In this document: one piece after another, positions 35,813 to 44,080 of the stretch
How the letters are laid out: the number at the start of each line of letters is the position of its first letter
Position numbering within the stretch: the first letter of the stretch is position 1
DNA from: REEB95 sp035934995
Lineage (GTDB): Bacteria > Pseudomonadota > Alphaproteobacteria > ATCC43930 > CGMCC-115725
DNA length: 64,000 nucleotides
Direction: 5' to 3'
Assembly (NCBI GenBank): GCA_035934995.1
Contig: DASYXI010000007.1
Span: 62,001-126,000 of the forward strand
The notes under the pieces: generated by a model
What the model saw: the letters and a program-made list of their open reading frames with translations, nothing else
Told to the model about the DNA's origin: nothing
The model's database searches: none
Position numbers and translations under genes: made by a program

Positions 35813-37033
35813 TCACCCGTGGGCGAGAATGAACTCCCGCACCTTCGGGTAGATCTCGGTGCGCCAGCGCCGGCCGTTGAACACGCCGTAATGACCGACT
35901 TCGGCCTGAACGTGGCGCGCTTTCTTGCCGGCTTTGAGCCCGGTCACCAGCGCATGCGCCGCTGCGGTCTGGCCGACGGCGCAAATGTCGTCGTTCTCGC
36001 CCTCGACGGTCAAGAGTGCGGTGCGCGCGATCGCCGACGGCTCGACGCGTTGTCCCCGCCAATCGAACGTGCCCATCGGCAATGCATGGTCCTGGAACAC
36101 GCGCTGCACCGTTTGCAGATAATAGTCGGCCGGCAGATCCATCACCGACATGTACTCGTCGTAGAATTTGCGCGTCGCCGTCGCGCTCTCGCCGTCGCCG
36201 CGCACCAGATGATTGAACAGATCGACATGCGCGGTGACGTGGCGATCGAGATTCATCGTCATAAAGCCGGCGAGCTGCAGGAAGCCGGGGTAGACGCGGC
36301 GGAATGCGCCGGGATAGCGCGCCGGTACTGCAGCAATGACGTTCTTCTCGAACCACGACAACGGCCGCGTCGTGGCGAGCACATTGACCGCTGTCGGGTT
36401 GACGCGCGTGTCGATCGGTCCACCCATCAGCGTCATGCTGCGCGGCTGGTCGGGATCATCGCTCGCGGCGAGCAGCGCCACCGCCGCGAGCACCGGCACT
36501 GCCGGCTGACACACCGCGATGACGTGCAAGTCGGGGCCGAGGTCGCGCAGGTAAGAGAGCATCAGCGCGATGTGGTCGTCGAGGCCGAATTGCCCATAGA
36601 GCATCGGCACACTACGCGCGTTGACCCAATCCGTGACGTAGACGTCGAAATCCGGCAGCAACGTCTCGATCGTGCCGCGCAGCAGCGTCGCGAAGTGACC
36701 GGACAGCGGCGCCACGACGAGCACGCGCGGCTGAACTGCGGCAATGCCTTCTTTGCGGAAATGCCGCAACGTGCAGAACGGATGACAGGCCGCGACCTCT
36801 TCGTATACCGGCAGCACACGACCGCCGATCGCGACCGACTTGATGCCGAAGGGCGGCCGCTCGTGCCACATGCCGGCGCGGGCCACCATCTCGCAGGCAG
36901 CGGCGGCGGCACGCATCATCGGGTGGTGCGCGACGATGGGCCAAGGCTGGCTGAGCACGCCCTGAAAGGTTTGCGCCAGCATCCGAATGGGCGCAAAGGC
37001 GTCACGGTGCGCCTGGTAGGCCTCGTACAGCAT
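35813..37033 (-). CDS. phaZ: Intracellular poly(3-hydroxybutyrate) depolymerase
   Basis: Mobilises stored PHB granules to 3-hydroxybutyrate. 406 residues starting MLYEAYQAHRDAFAPIRMLAQ, which is characteristic of the i-PhaZ family. The nucleophile is a Cys in the lipase-box-like HVIAVCQPAVPVLAAV (about residue 177), as in the Ralstonia enzyme; catalytic Asp is likely in TVEGENDDICAVGQ and His in AEVGHYGVFNGRRW. A strong GGAAGGAGAGG precedes the ATG at 37033. It lies 35 bp upstream of the BKACE gene, so the two may share a transcript, linking storage polymer turnover to acetoacetyl-CoA metabolism. Confidence 0.93.
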   Translation of the reverse strand: MLYEAYQAHRDAFAPIRMLAQTFQGVLSQPWPIVAHHPMMRAAAAACEMVARAGMWHERPPFGIKSVAIGGRVLPVYEEVAACHPFCTLRHFRKEGIAAVQPRVLVVAPLSGHFATLLRGTIETLLPDFDVYVTDWVNARSVPMLYGQFGLDDHIALMLSYLRDLGPDLHVIAVCQPAVPVLAAVALLAASDDPDQPRSMTLMGGPIDTRVNPTAVNVLATTRPLSWFEKNVIAAVPARYPGAFRRVYPGFLQLAGFMTMNLDRHVTAHVDLFNHLVRGDGESATATRKFYDEYMSVMDLPADYYLQTVQRVFQDHALPMGTFDWRGQRVEPSAIARTALLTVEGENDDICAVGQTAAAHALVTGLKAGKKARHVQAEVGHYGVFNGRRWRTEIYPKVREFILAHG

Positions 37034-37242
37034 CGCCAGCCTCTCCTTCCGAGGATTAACAGAAACTCAAGGCTGGGCGCCGCTCACGTCGCCTTGTCGG
37101 CGGGAAAATCGATCACGTTCGGTGTAGTCGGGGCTGTCTCGAGGGTCAAGCAAACTTACCTAACCTACTCACGAATCGGGCAAATTCACGGCTCATTAAC
37201 GCCCGCAAATCATAATTAGCCGTTTCCCTATTGAGCGACGAG

Positions 37243-40062
37243 ATGCCTGCTATGCCCGTTGTGCAGAAGCAAATCTCCCCGGATGACGAATCGGCTGCCC
37301 ACGCGGACGCTGCGGCGCGCTTGGCCACGGCCGAGGCACGCATTGCATCGACCGAAGCCAAGCTGCTCGATGCCGAGGAGATGCTGCACGATTCGCTGCA
37401 GAGCTCGTTGTCGTGGCTCTGGGAATCCGACGAGCAGTTGTGCTTCACCCGGATCATCGGCTCGATCGAACAGATACTCGGTACGTCGGCCGAAAGCTTG
37501 ATCGGCAGTACCGTCGAGGATTTCACCCGCGCGCCGAACGATCCACAGGTCCAGAGTCATTTCGCGACGATCAAGGCGCACAAGCCTTATCGCGACGTCA
37601 TCACGTCGATCACCACGCGCAAAGGCGTACGTTGGATCAAGACGAGCGGCAAACCTCTGTTCGACGTCGAAGGCAAGTTCCTTGGCTATCGCGGTATCGC
37701 CAGCGACGTCACCGCCCAAGTCGAGACCGAACACCGCGCCGCCGCAGCGCATCGGCGCTTCATGGAAGCGATCGAGACGGTGCCGGCGAGCCTGATGCTG
37801 TGCGATCGCGACGACCGCATCGTGTTCTGCAACAGCGCGACACAGCGCTACTTCCCCACCGCCTCGCATCTGCTGATCCCCGGTACCAAGTACGAGGAGC
37901 TGCTGCGCGAGCACGCCGCCACCTACGTCGAGGGCATTGGCGATAATTTTGAGGCGTGGATCGCGGAGCGGATGAAGCAACACCGTTCCGGCAACACCAA
38001 CATTATCCGCACCTACAAGGACGGCCGCTGGACACAGATCATCGAGCGCCGCACCTCGGAAGGCGGAATCATCGGCGTCCGCATCGACATCACTGAGCTA
38101 AAAAAGCATGAAAAAGAAAATGAGGCTGCACAAGCCCTGCTCAAGGACGCGATCGAGGTCATGCCGGCGTCTCTCATTCTCTACGACCGCGACGAGAAAA
38201 TTCTCCTCCGCAACGATCACGCGGCAAAATTCTTCCCGGAGGTTGTCGATCTCCTCGTGCCCGGAATCAAGATCGAGGATCTGACCCGCACGCGCTATCG
38301 CCGTCTCCGTCCCCACGCGTCAGAAGCCGAGATCGAGAAGGCGGTGCAGAAGCGGTTGCAACAGTTCCGCAGCCCCGGGGTCATACCACCCGATCAGCTT
38401 CCCGACGGGCGCTGGACGCAGGCCATCGAGCGGCACACCTCGAACGGCGGCACTGTCTGCATGCGCATCGACATCACTGAGCTCAAGAAGCGTGAAGTCG
38501 AACTCGAGACGCTGGGGGAAACCCTGCGCAAGAACCAGGAGCACCTGGCGCAGGCGCAACGCACCTCAAGCACCGGTAGCGTCGAGCGCAATCTTCAGAC
38601 CGGCGATGTCAAATGGTCGGAGGAATGCAGCCGCATGTTCGGCCGCGATCCCAGCCTGCCGGCGCCATCACGCTACGAATTTCTCACCCTGGTCCATCCC
38701 GACGACCGCGCGGCCTATGAAGCATCGATGGTCGCGTCGGAAAGCGGCCTGGTCTCCGAGCCGTTCAAGTTCCGGGCGGTTCACGCCGACGGCACCGTCC
38801 GGTGGTTCTATTGCGAGACCTCGCTGGTCAAGGACGCCGCGGGCAAGCCGTGGAAGCGCGTCGGCACCTACCGCGATGTCACCGAGGAGCACAAGACGCA
38901 AGAGGCCCTCAAGGCACTGACCGACCGGCTGCGGCGGAGCCAAGAATACCTGTCGCAAGCGCAACGCCTCGCGCGCATGGGCAGCGACTTCCGCGATCTG
39001 CGCTCGGACGTCGCCGAGTGGTCCGACACGAGCTACGAGATCTTCGGCGTCGACAAGGCGACGTTCGTTCCGACGACCGAGAATTTCCTCAAACTGGTCC
39101 ATCCCGACGACCACGCCACCATCAAGCGGACGCGCGACGAAATCGCGGCCGGCAAGAACCCGGAGCCGTTCAAATATCGCATCATTCGGCCGAACGGCGA
39201 GCTCCGGCACATGTATCGCGAAGTCGCGGTCGAATTCGATTCCAACCACAAGCCGCTCTATATGGTCGGCACCATCCGCGACGTCACCGAGCAGCACGCC
39301 AAGGACGAAGAGATCCGGCACAAAAGCATCGAGATCCAGGAGCGCAACCAGGAGCTCCAACGGTCGAACGCCGAGCTCGAACAATTCGCCTATGTCGCCT
39401 CGCATGACTTGCAGGAGCCGTTGCGCATGGTGGCGAGCTACTGCCAACTGCTGCAACGCCGCTACAATGAAAAGCTCGACAAAGACGCGAACGAGTTCAT
39501 CGGTTTCGCCGTCGAAGGCGCAAACCGGATGCAGCGCCTGATCAACGATCTCCTCGCCTATTCGCGCATCGGCCGCAAAGGCGGCGATCCGGTGCCGTTC
39601 GAATTCGCCGACGCGGTGACCGGAGCGCTCGCCAATCTCAAGGCAGCGATTGCCGACAGCGGCGCAATCTTCAACGTCGGCGCGTTGCCGAAGGTCGTCG
39701 GCGTGCGGATGCAGCTGACTCAGCTCATGCAAAACCTAATCGGCAACGCGATCAAATTCCATCGCGAGGGCGCGACGCCGACGATCAACATCTCGGCGGC
39801 TGCCGAAGGCGCCATGTGCCACATCGTCGTCGAGGACAATGGCATCGGCATCGAGCCGCAATATCTCGAGCGCGTGTTCCTGATCTTCCAGCGCCTGCAC
39901 GAGCGCAACAAATATCCCGGGACCGGTATCGGTCTCGCGATCGCCAAGAAAGTGATCGAATACCACGGTGGCCGCATCTGGATCGAATCGACGCCGGGCC
40001 AGGGCAGCCGCTTCCACTTCACGCTTCCGGCCGACATCCAGAATGGAGCCATCAATGGTTGA
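37243..40062 (+). CDS. Multi-PAS sensor histidine kinase
   Basis: Cytoplasmic kinase of about 939 residues, no membrane segments. A short coiled region (about 20-50) precedes about five PAS domains: PAS1 near 55-165 (SWLWESDEQLCFTRIIGS), PAS2 173-285 and PAS3 300-415 (near-duplicates, VPASLMLCDRDDRIVFCN and MPASLILYDRDEKILLRN), PAS4 430-550 and PAS5 566-680 (both PAS-fold-3 with LVHPDDRAAYEAS and LVHPDDHATIKR). Then HisKA with YVASHDLQEPLRMV (His about 721) and HATPase with IGNAIKFHREG, DNGIGIEPQYLERVF and PGTGIGLAIAKKV, the phytochrome-like kinase type. Start may be TTG 37231 or ATG 37243/37252. Overlaps the next gene by 8 bp. Confidence 0.9.
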   Translation: MPAMPVVQKQISPDDESAAHADAAARLATAEARIASTEAKLLDAEEMLHDSLQSSLSWLWESDEQLCFTRIIGSIEQILGTSAESLIGSTVEDFTRAPNDPQVQSHFATIKAHKPYRDVITSITTRKGVRWIKTSGKPLFDVEGKFLGYRGIASDVTAQVETEHRAAAAHRRFMEAIETVPASLMLCDRDDRIVFCNSATQRYFPTASHLLIPGTKYEELLREHAATYVEGIGDNFEAWIAERMKQHRSGNTNIIRTYKDGRWTQIIERRTSEGGIIGVRIDITELKKHEKENEAAQALLKDAIEVMPASLILYDRDEKILLRNDHAAKFFPEVVDLLVPGIKIEDLTRTRYRRLRPHASEAEIEKAVQKRLQQFRSPGVIPPDQLPDGRWTQAIERHTSNGGTVCMRIDITELKKREVELETLGETLRKNQEHLAQAQRTSSTGSVERNLQTGDVKWSEECSRMFGRDPSLPAPSRYEFLTLVHPDDRAAYEASMVASESGLVSEPFKFRAVHADGTVRWFYCETSLVKDAAGKPWKRVGTYRDVTEEHKTQEALKALTDRLRRSQEYLSQAQRLARMGSDFRDLRSDVAEWSDTSYEIFGVDKATFVPTTENFLKLVHPDDHATIKRTRDEIAAGKNPEPFKYRIIRPNGELRHMYREVAVEFDSNHKPLYMVGTIRDVTEQHAKDEEIRHKSIEIQERNQELQRSNAELEQFAYVASHDLQEPLRMVASYCQLLQRRYNEKLDKDANEFIGFAVEGANRMQRLINDLLAYSRIGRKGGDPVPFEFADAVTGALANLKAAIADSGAIFNVGALPKVVGVRMQLTQLMQNLIGNAIKFHREGATPTINISAAAEGAMCHIVVEDNGIGIEPQYLERVFLIFQRLHERNKYPGTGIGLAIAKKVIEYHGGRIWIESTPGQGSRFHFTLPADIQNGAING

Positions 40063-40516
40063 GACCCTGCCGAGCCGCTCGATCGAGATTCTCCTGGTCG
40101 AAGACAATCCGGGCGACGCCCGGCTGACGCAAGAGGCGCTGCGCGAAGGCAAAATCCGCAACAACCTGCATCACGCGCGCGATGGCGTGGAAGCGCTGGC
40201 GTTCCTCAAGCGCGAGGGCGAATTCGCCAAGGCGCCGATGCCCGATCTTGTGCTGCTCGACCTGAATCTGCCGCGCAAGGACGGGCGCGAGGTTCTCGCC
40301 GAGATGAAGCAGGATCCGCGCCTGCGCGCCATCCCGGTGGTGGTTCTGACCACGTCCGAGGCCGAGAACGACATCGTGCGCAGTTACGAGCTGCACGCGA
40401 ACTGCTACATCACGAAGCCGGTCGGCCTCGAGCAGTTCATCTCGATCGTGCGCGAAATCGAAAGCTTCTGGCTTGCGGTTGTGACGTTGCCCAGCCGCAA
40501 CGAGACCGCCGCATAA
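40055..40516 (+). CDS. Single-domain response regulator (Rcp1-like)
   Basis: 153-residue CheY-like receiver without output domain. Acidic pocket in LLVEDNPGDARLTQEAL, phospho-acceptor Asp in LVLLDLNLPRKDGREVL (about residue 68), switch Thr/Ser in VVLTTSEAEND and Lys in CYITKPVGLEQF. This Rcp type is the usual partner of phytochrome-like SHDLQEPLR kinases and normally relays to another kinase or protein. The ATG overlaps the kinase stop, with GGAG 7 nt ahead. Likely phosphorylated by the upstream kinase. Confidence 0.93.
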   Translation: MVETLPSRSIEILLVEDNPGDARLTQEALREGKIRNNLHHARDGVEALAFLKREGEFAKAPMPDLVLLDLNLPRKDGREVLAEMKQDPRLRAIPVVVLTTSEAENDIVRSYELHANCYITKPVGLEQFISIVREIESFWLAVVTLPSRNETAA

Positions 40517-40538
40517 ACCTGTCAGGAACCTCGTGACC

Positions 40539-41723
40539 ATGTCGAACGCCGGCGCCCCTTCGACGCGCGCGCTGCGTATCCTCCTGATGGAGGATAATCC
40601 GGGCGACGCCCGGTTGACGCAGCTATTGCTTGAAGAGGCAACTGACTTTCCATTCGAGCTCGTCCATGTGACGAGCTTCGAACAGGGATTGTCGGCGCTC
40701 GCCGCCGGTTTCGACATCGCGCTGGTCGATCTATCCCTCGGCGATTCGCACGGCATCGACACGGTCCGCCGCATGCATCAGCGCGCTCCGCTGATGCCGA
40801 TGATCGTGCTGAGCGGTCTTGAAGACGAGACCATGGCGGTCGCGGCGTTGCAGGAAGGCGCGCAGGACTATCTGGTCAAAGGCCAAGGCGACGGCAATTT
40901 GATCAAGCGCTCGATCCGCTACGCCATGGAACGCAAACGCGGCGAATCGCTGCTGGTCGAAAGCAAGAACGCTGCCGAAACGGCGAGCCGCGCCAAGACC
41001 GAATTTCTCGCCAACATGAGCCACGAGCTACGCACGCCGCTCAACGCGATTATCGGCTTTTCCGAGATTTTGAAGCAGGAGCCGCTCGGCCCCCTCGGCC
41101 ATCCCTCGTATCGCGATTACGTCCGCGACGTCTACGAGAGCGGCGTCCACCTTCTCCGCATCATCAACGACATTCTCGACTTGTCGAAGATCGAAGTCGG
41201 CAAGCTGACGCTGAGCGAAACGCCGATCGATCCGCGCGATGCGATCGAGTCCTGCATGCGCATCGTGCGCGAGCGCGCCGACAACGGCGGCATTGCGCTG
41301 GCCGTCGAGTTGGCGCCAGACCTGCCGACGCTCAACGCCGACGAGCGCATGGTGAAACAGGTGCTGCTCAACCTGTTGTCGAATGCGATCAAATTCACCC
41401 AATCCGGCGGATCGGTGCGGGTTGTTGCGCGGGTCGACGATGCGGATGGATTGACGATCCAGGTCGTCGATACCGGCATCGGCATCGCCACCGCCGACAT
41501 CGAGCGTGCCTTGCAGCCCTTCGAGCAGATCGACAGCTCGCTGCATCGCAAGTACCAGGGCACGGGCCTTGGCTTGCCCCTCGCCCGCTCGATGTGCGAG
41601 CTGCACGGCGGCCGCTTCGCCATCGACAGCATTGTCGGCAAAGGCACGACAGTGACCGTGCAGTTCCCGCCTGAACGCAGCCTGCGCAACGCGCCGGCTT
41701 CCGGCGCCCGCGACGTCGCCTAG
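40539..41723 (+). CDS. Receiver-histidine kinase hybrid (N-terminal REC)
   Basis: 394 residues. N-terminal receiver (about 10-130) opens with LRILLMEDNPGDARLTQLLL, nearly the same as the preceding gene, with phospho-Asp in IALVDLSLGDSHG (about 63) and Lys in DYLVKGQGDGN. HisKA at about 155-220 (FLANMSHELRTPLNAIIGF, His about 162) and HATPase at about 265-385 (LLSNAIKFTQSGG, DTGIGIATADIE, GTGLGLPLARSM). A receiver upstream of a kinase implies its activity is set by another kinase, so the three genes form a candidate phosphorelay with no encoded DNA-binding output. Start may be GTG 40533 or ATG 40539; AGGAA lies before both. Confidence 0.92.
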   Translation: MSNAGAPSTRALRILLMEDNPGDARLTQLLLEEATDFPFELVHVTSFEQGLSALAAGFDIALVDLSLGDSHGIDTVRRMHQRAPLMPMIVLSGLEDETMAVAALQEGAQDYLVKGQGDGNLIKRSIRYAMERKRGESLLVESKNAAETASRAKTEFLANMSHELRTPLNAIIGFSEILKQEPLGPLGHPSYRDYVRDVYESGVHLLRIINDILDLSKIEVGKLTLSETPIDPRDAIESCMRIVRERADNGGIALAVELAPDLPTLNADERMVKQVLLNLLSNAIKFTQSGGSVRVVARVDDADGLTIQVVDTGIGIATADIERALQPFEQIDSSLHRKYQGTGLGLPLARSMCELHGGRFAIDSIVGKGTTVTVQFPPERSLRNAPASGARDVA

Positions 41724-41735
41724 CGCGTCGCTACC

Positions 41736-42515
41736 CTAGAACGTTCCCGGATAGGCGCCGCCGTCGACCAGCAGGTTCTGGCCGGTGATGTAGCCGGCTT
41801 GCGCGCCGCATAGGAACGCGCAGGCAGCACCAAATTCGTCCGGCGTACCGGGGCGTCCGGCCGGAATGGTCGCCAGTCGTCGCCGTTGCGCTTCTTCAAC
41901 GGAAATCTTCGCGTTGCGCGCCATGGTTTCGGTATTGGCGCGCAGCCGATCGGTATCCATCGCGCCCGGCAGCAGATTGTTGATCGTGACGTTATGCACC
42001 ACGGTCTTGCGCGCGAGGCCCGCGACAAACCCCGTCAGGCCGGTGCGCGCGCCGTTCGACAGGCCGAGGATGTCGATCGGCGCTTTGACGGCGCTCGACG
42101 TGATGTTGACGATCCGTCCGAAGCGGCGCGCGATCATGTTGTCGACCGTCGCCTGGATCAGCGCGATCGGCGTCAGCATGTTGGCGTCGAGCGCCTTGAT
42201 CCAGATGTCACGCGTCCATTCGCGGAAATCCCCCGGCGGCGGACCGCCGGCATTGGTCACGAGAATGTCCGGCGATGGACATGCGGCAAGCGCCGCGGCG
42301 CGACCGTCCGTTGTCGTAATGTCGCCGGCGACGGCGGTGATCTTGACGCGATAATGGTCGCGCAATTCGGCGGCTGTCGTTTCGAGCGCTTCGCGGCCGC
42401 GCGCCGTGATCGTCACGTCGACGCCTTCGGCGGCGAGCGCCGCCGCGCAGCCCTTGCCCAGCCCCTTGCTCGCGGCGCAGACCAGCGCCGTTTTGCCTTT
42501 CAGACCCAGGTCCAT
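41736..42515 (-). CDS. SDR-family protein with atypical catalytic tetrad
   Basis: Rossmann-fold short-chain dehydrogenase-like protein, 259 residues. Cofactor loop reads LVCAASKGLGKGCAAALA instead of TGxxxGxG; DILVTNAGGPPPG and VNITSSAVKAP (Ser) are present, but the expected YxxxK is SNGARTG: Tyr and Lys are replaced. This pattern matches the BKR-like subgroup of SDRs known for an incomplete tetrad. C-terminal GYITGQNLLVDGGAYPG is normal. Reaction not predictable. GGAGG precedes the ATG at 42515, 17 bp after the GST gene, so it may be the distal gene of the suf transcript. Confidence 0.85.
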   Translation of the reverse strand: MDLGLKGKTALVCAASKGLGKGCAAALAAEGVDVTITARGREALETTAAELRDHYRVKITAVAGDITTTDGRAAALAACPSPDILVTNAGGPPPGDFREWTRDIWIKALDANMLTPIALIQATVDNMIARRFGRIVNITSSAVKAPIDILGLSNGARTGLTGFVAGLARKTVVHNVTINNLLPGAMDTDRLRANTETMARNAKISVEEAQRRRLATIPAGRPGTPDEFGAACAFLCGAQAGYITGQNLLVDGGAYPGTF

Positions 42516-42532
42516 GCGCCCTCCGAAGACGA

Positions 42533-43153
42533 TCAGCCGATCGGGCCGGCGATGTGCGCCGCAAAGCCCGGTCGTTGCTGCAGCCGTTGATACCATTTCG
42601 TCAGCGCCGGCATCTCGGGCCGCTCGATCGGATAGAGGAACCAGCGGTGCGCCCAGATGCCGATGCCGATGTCGGCAAGCGTAAAGGAGTCACCCGCCAG
42701 ATAATCCTGCCCCCTGAGTTGATGCTCGACCATCTCCCAGAGCGCGATCGCCTCAACGCGATAGCGCGTGAGCGCCGGAAAATCGCGCTGCGGCTCGGGC
42801 GTCCGGTAATAGCCGCGCAGCAATGCGACCAATGGCGTGTTGAGACGCGACAGCTGCCAATCCATCCAGCGCTCGACCGCGCTGCGCCGCGCCGGATCGG
42901 TCGGATGCAGCGCGGCGCCGCCGTAGACCGCGCACAGATAGCGCATGATCGTGTTCGATTCCCAAATCACGACCTCGCCGTCCTTGACGGTGGGGACAAG
43001 TCCGTTGGGATTCATCGCGCGATAGGTGGGCGCGTCGTTGCCGCCGAATTTTCCGCCCCAATCGAGGCGCTCGAACGCGATACCTAAATCGGTGCAGACC
43101 CACAGCACCTTCTGCACGTTGGACGACGTCGTTCGCCCCCAAATCGTCAGCAT
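42533..43153 (-). CDS. Glutathione S-transferase family protein
   Basis: 206 residues. N-terminal thioredoxin-like domain with TIWGRTTSSNVQKVLWVC, where a Ser near position 10-11 is the likely glutathione-activating residue, PNGLVPTVKDGEVVIWESNTIMRYL (cis-Pro and Glu-Ser glutathione contacts), then an all-helical domain with DYLAGDSFTLADIGIGIWAHRW. Substrate unknown. GGAGAGGGGGAC precedes the ATG. It follows sufT by 34 bp on the same strand. Confidence 0.92.
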   Translation of the reverse strand: MLTIWGRTTSSNVQKVLWVCTDLGIAFERLDWGGKFGGNDAPTYRAMNPNGLVPTVKDGEVVIWESNTIMRYLCAVYGGAALHPTDPARRSAVERWMDWQLSRLNTPLVALLRGYYRTPEPQRDFPALTRYRVEAIALWEMVEHQLRGQDYLAGDSFTLADIGIGIWAHRWFLYPIERPEMPALTKWYQRLQQRPGFAAHIAGPIG

Positions 43154-43187
43154 GTCCCCCTCTCCATGCGCGACGGCGCCGGTTCCG

Positions 43188-43598
43188 TCAGTCGATCAGG
43201 CCGAGCTCGAGCTTGGCTTCTTCCGACATGCGGTCCTTGTCCCAGGGCGGCGTCCAGACCAGCTTGACGCGCGCATCCTGCACGCCGGGCACCGCCGAGA
43301 TCGCGTCGCGCACCTGGCCGGGCAGCGCGCCGGCGACCGGGCACGCCGGCGTCGTCAACGTCATCTCGACATAGACGACGCCGTCCTTGTTGACGATCAA
43401 CTCGTAGATGAGGCCAAGATCGACGAGGTTCACCGGTATCTCGGGATCGCGGACGGTCTTGAGCGCTTCCAACACCTGCTCGCGCAGATCGGGGTTGCCT
43501 TCGTCCGGCGTCGGCCGCTCGACGTCGGTCATGTCGGCGGCGTCCTCGTCGTCGCGCACGAACTCGAACGGGTCGTGGCCGGTATTCTCGTTGTTCAC
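43188..43598 (-). CDS. sufT: SufT-type iron-sulfur assembly factor (MIP18/DUF59 family)
   Basis: 136 residues; helps mature Fe-S proteins when demand is high. An acidic N-terminal tail of about 35 residues precedes the DUF59 core: VRDPEIPVNLVDLGLIYEL, DGVVYVEMTLTTPACPVAG with the reactive Cys, and VKLVWTPPWDKDRMSEEAKLELGL at the end (seen as WTPPWDKDRMSEEAKLELG). GTG start at 43598 with GGAG upstream; 3 bp after the sufU stop. Canonical SUF operon position. Confidence 0.94.
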   Translation of the reverse strand: MNNENTGHDPFEFVRDDEDAADMTDVERPTPDEGNPDLREQVLEALKTVRDPEIPVNLVDLGLIYELIVNKDGVVYVEMTLTTPACPVAGALPGQVRDAISAVPGVQDARVKLVWTPPWDKDRMSEEAKLELGLID

Positions 43599-43601
43599 TA
43601 C

Positions 43602-44075
43602 CTACTCCGTCTTCACGGTCGCGGCGGCCATGCCGTCAGCGCCGTTCTTCAGCGCGGCCTCGAACGCGTGCCACGCCAGCGTCGCGCACTTGACCCGTGT
43701 CGGATAGGCGCGCACCCCTTCGAGGGGCGCGAGCCGCTCCATGTCTTCGGCGAGCGCTTCGGGCAATGCCGGCACGGTCTTGCCGGTCACTTCGGCATGG
43801 AAGCCTTTGAACAGCGCGTCGGCTTCGGCCAGCGTCTTGCCCTTCAGCACTTCGGTCATCAACGACGCCGATGCGGTCGAGATTGCGCAGCCGCGGCCGT
43901 CGAAGCTCACATCCTTGATCCGATCGCCGTCGAGCTCGAGATAGACCGCGACGCGATCGCCGCACAGCGGATTATGACCGTGCGCGCGGTTGGTCGGATG
44001 CGTCAGTGCGTGGAAATTGCGCGGATGGCGCCCGTGATCGAGGATGATGTCCTGGTAAAGCTCGCGCGCGTCCAT
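43602..44075 (-). CDS. sufU: SufU-type (IscU-like) Fe-S scaffold / SufS activator
   Basis: 157 residues. The zinc/cluster ligands of the SufU branch are all visible: Cys38 and Asp40 in NPLCGDRVAVY, Cys63 in GRGCAISTASASL and Cys130 in RVKCATLAWHAF. The stretch between the second and third Cys is longer than in IscU (LPEALAEDMERLAPLEGVRAYPT region), the insert typical of SufU. In Bacillus SufU takes sulfur from SufS by zinc exchange. Start ATG at 44075 has GAGG 3-4 nt ahead; a GTG at 44084 would overlap the sufS stop. No sufE or sufA gene is in the operon. Confidence 0.93.
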   Translation of the reverse strand: MDARELYQDIILDHGRHPRNFHALTHPTNRAHGHNPLCGDRVAVYLELDGDRIKDVSFDGRGCAISTASASLMTEVLKGKTLAEADALFKGFHAEVTGKTVPALPEALAEDMERLAPLEGVRAYPTRVKCATLAWHAFEAALKNGADGMAAATVKTE

Positions 44076-44080
44076 GATCC

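Noticed and set aside
38668..39732. Minus-strand 354-codon frame inside the PAS kinase gene
   Set aside because: Antisense to conserved PAS and HisKA sequence; composition of a shadow frame.
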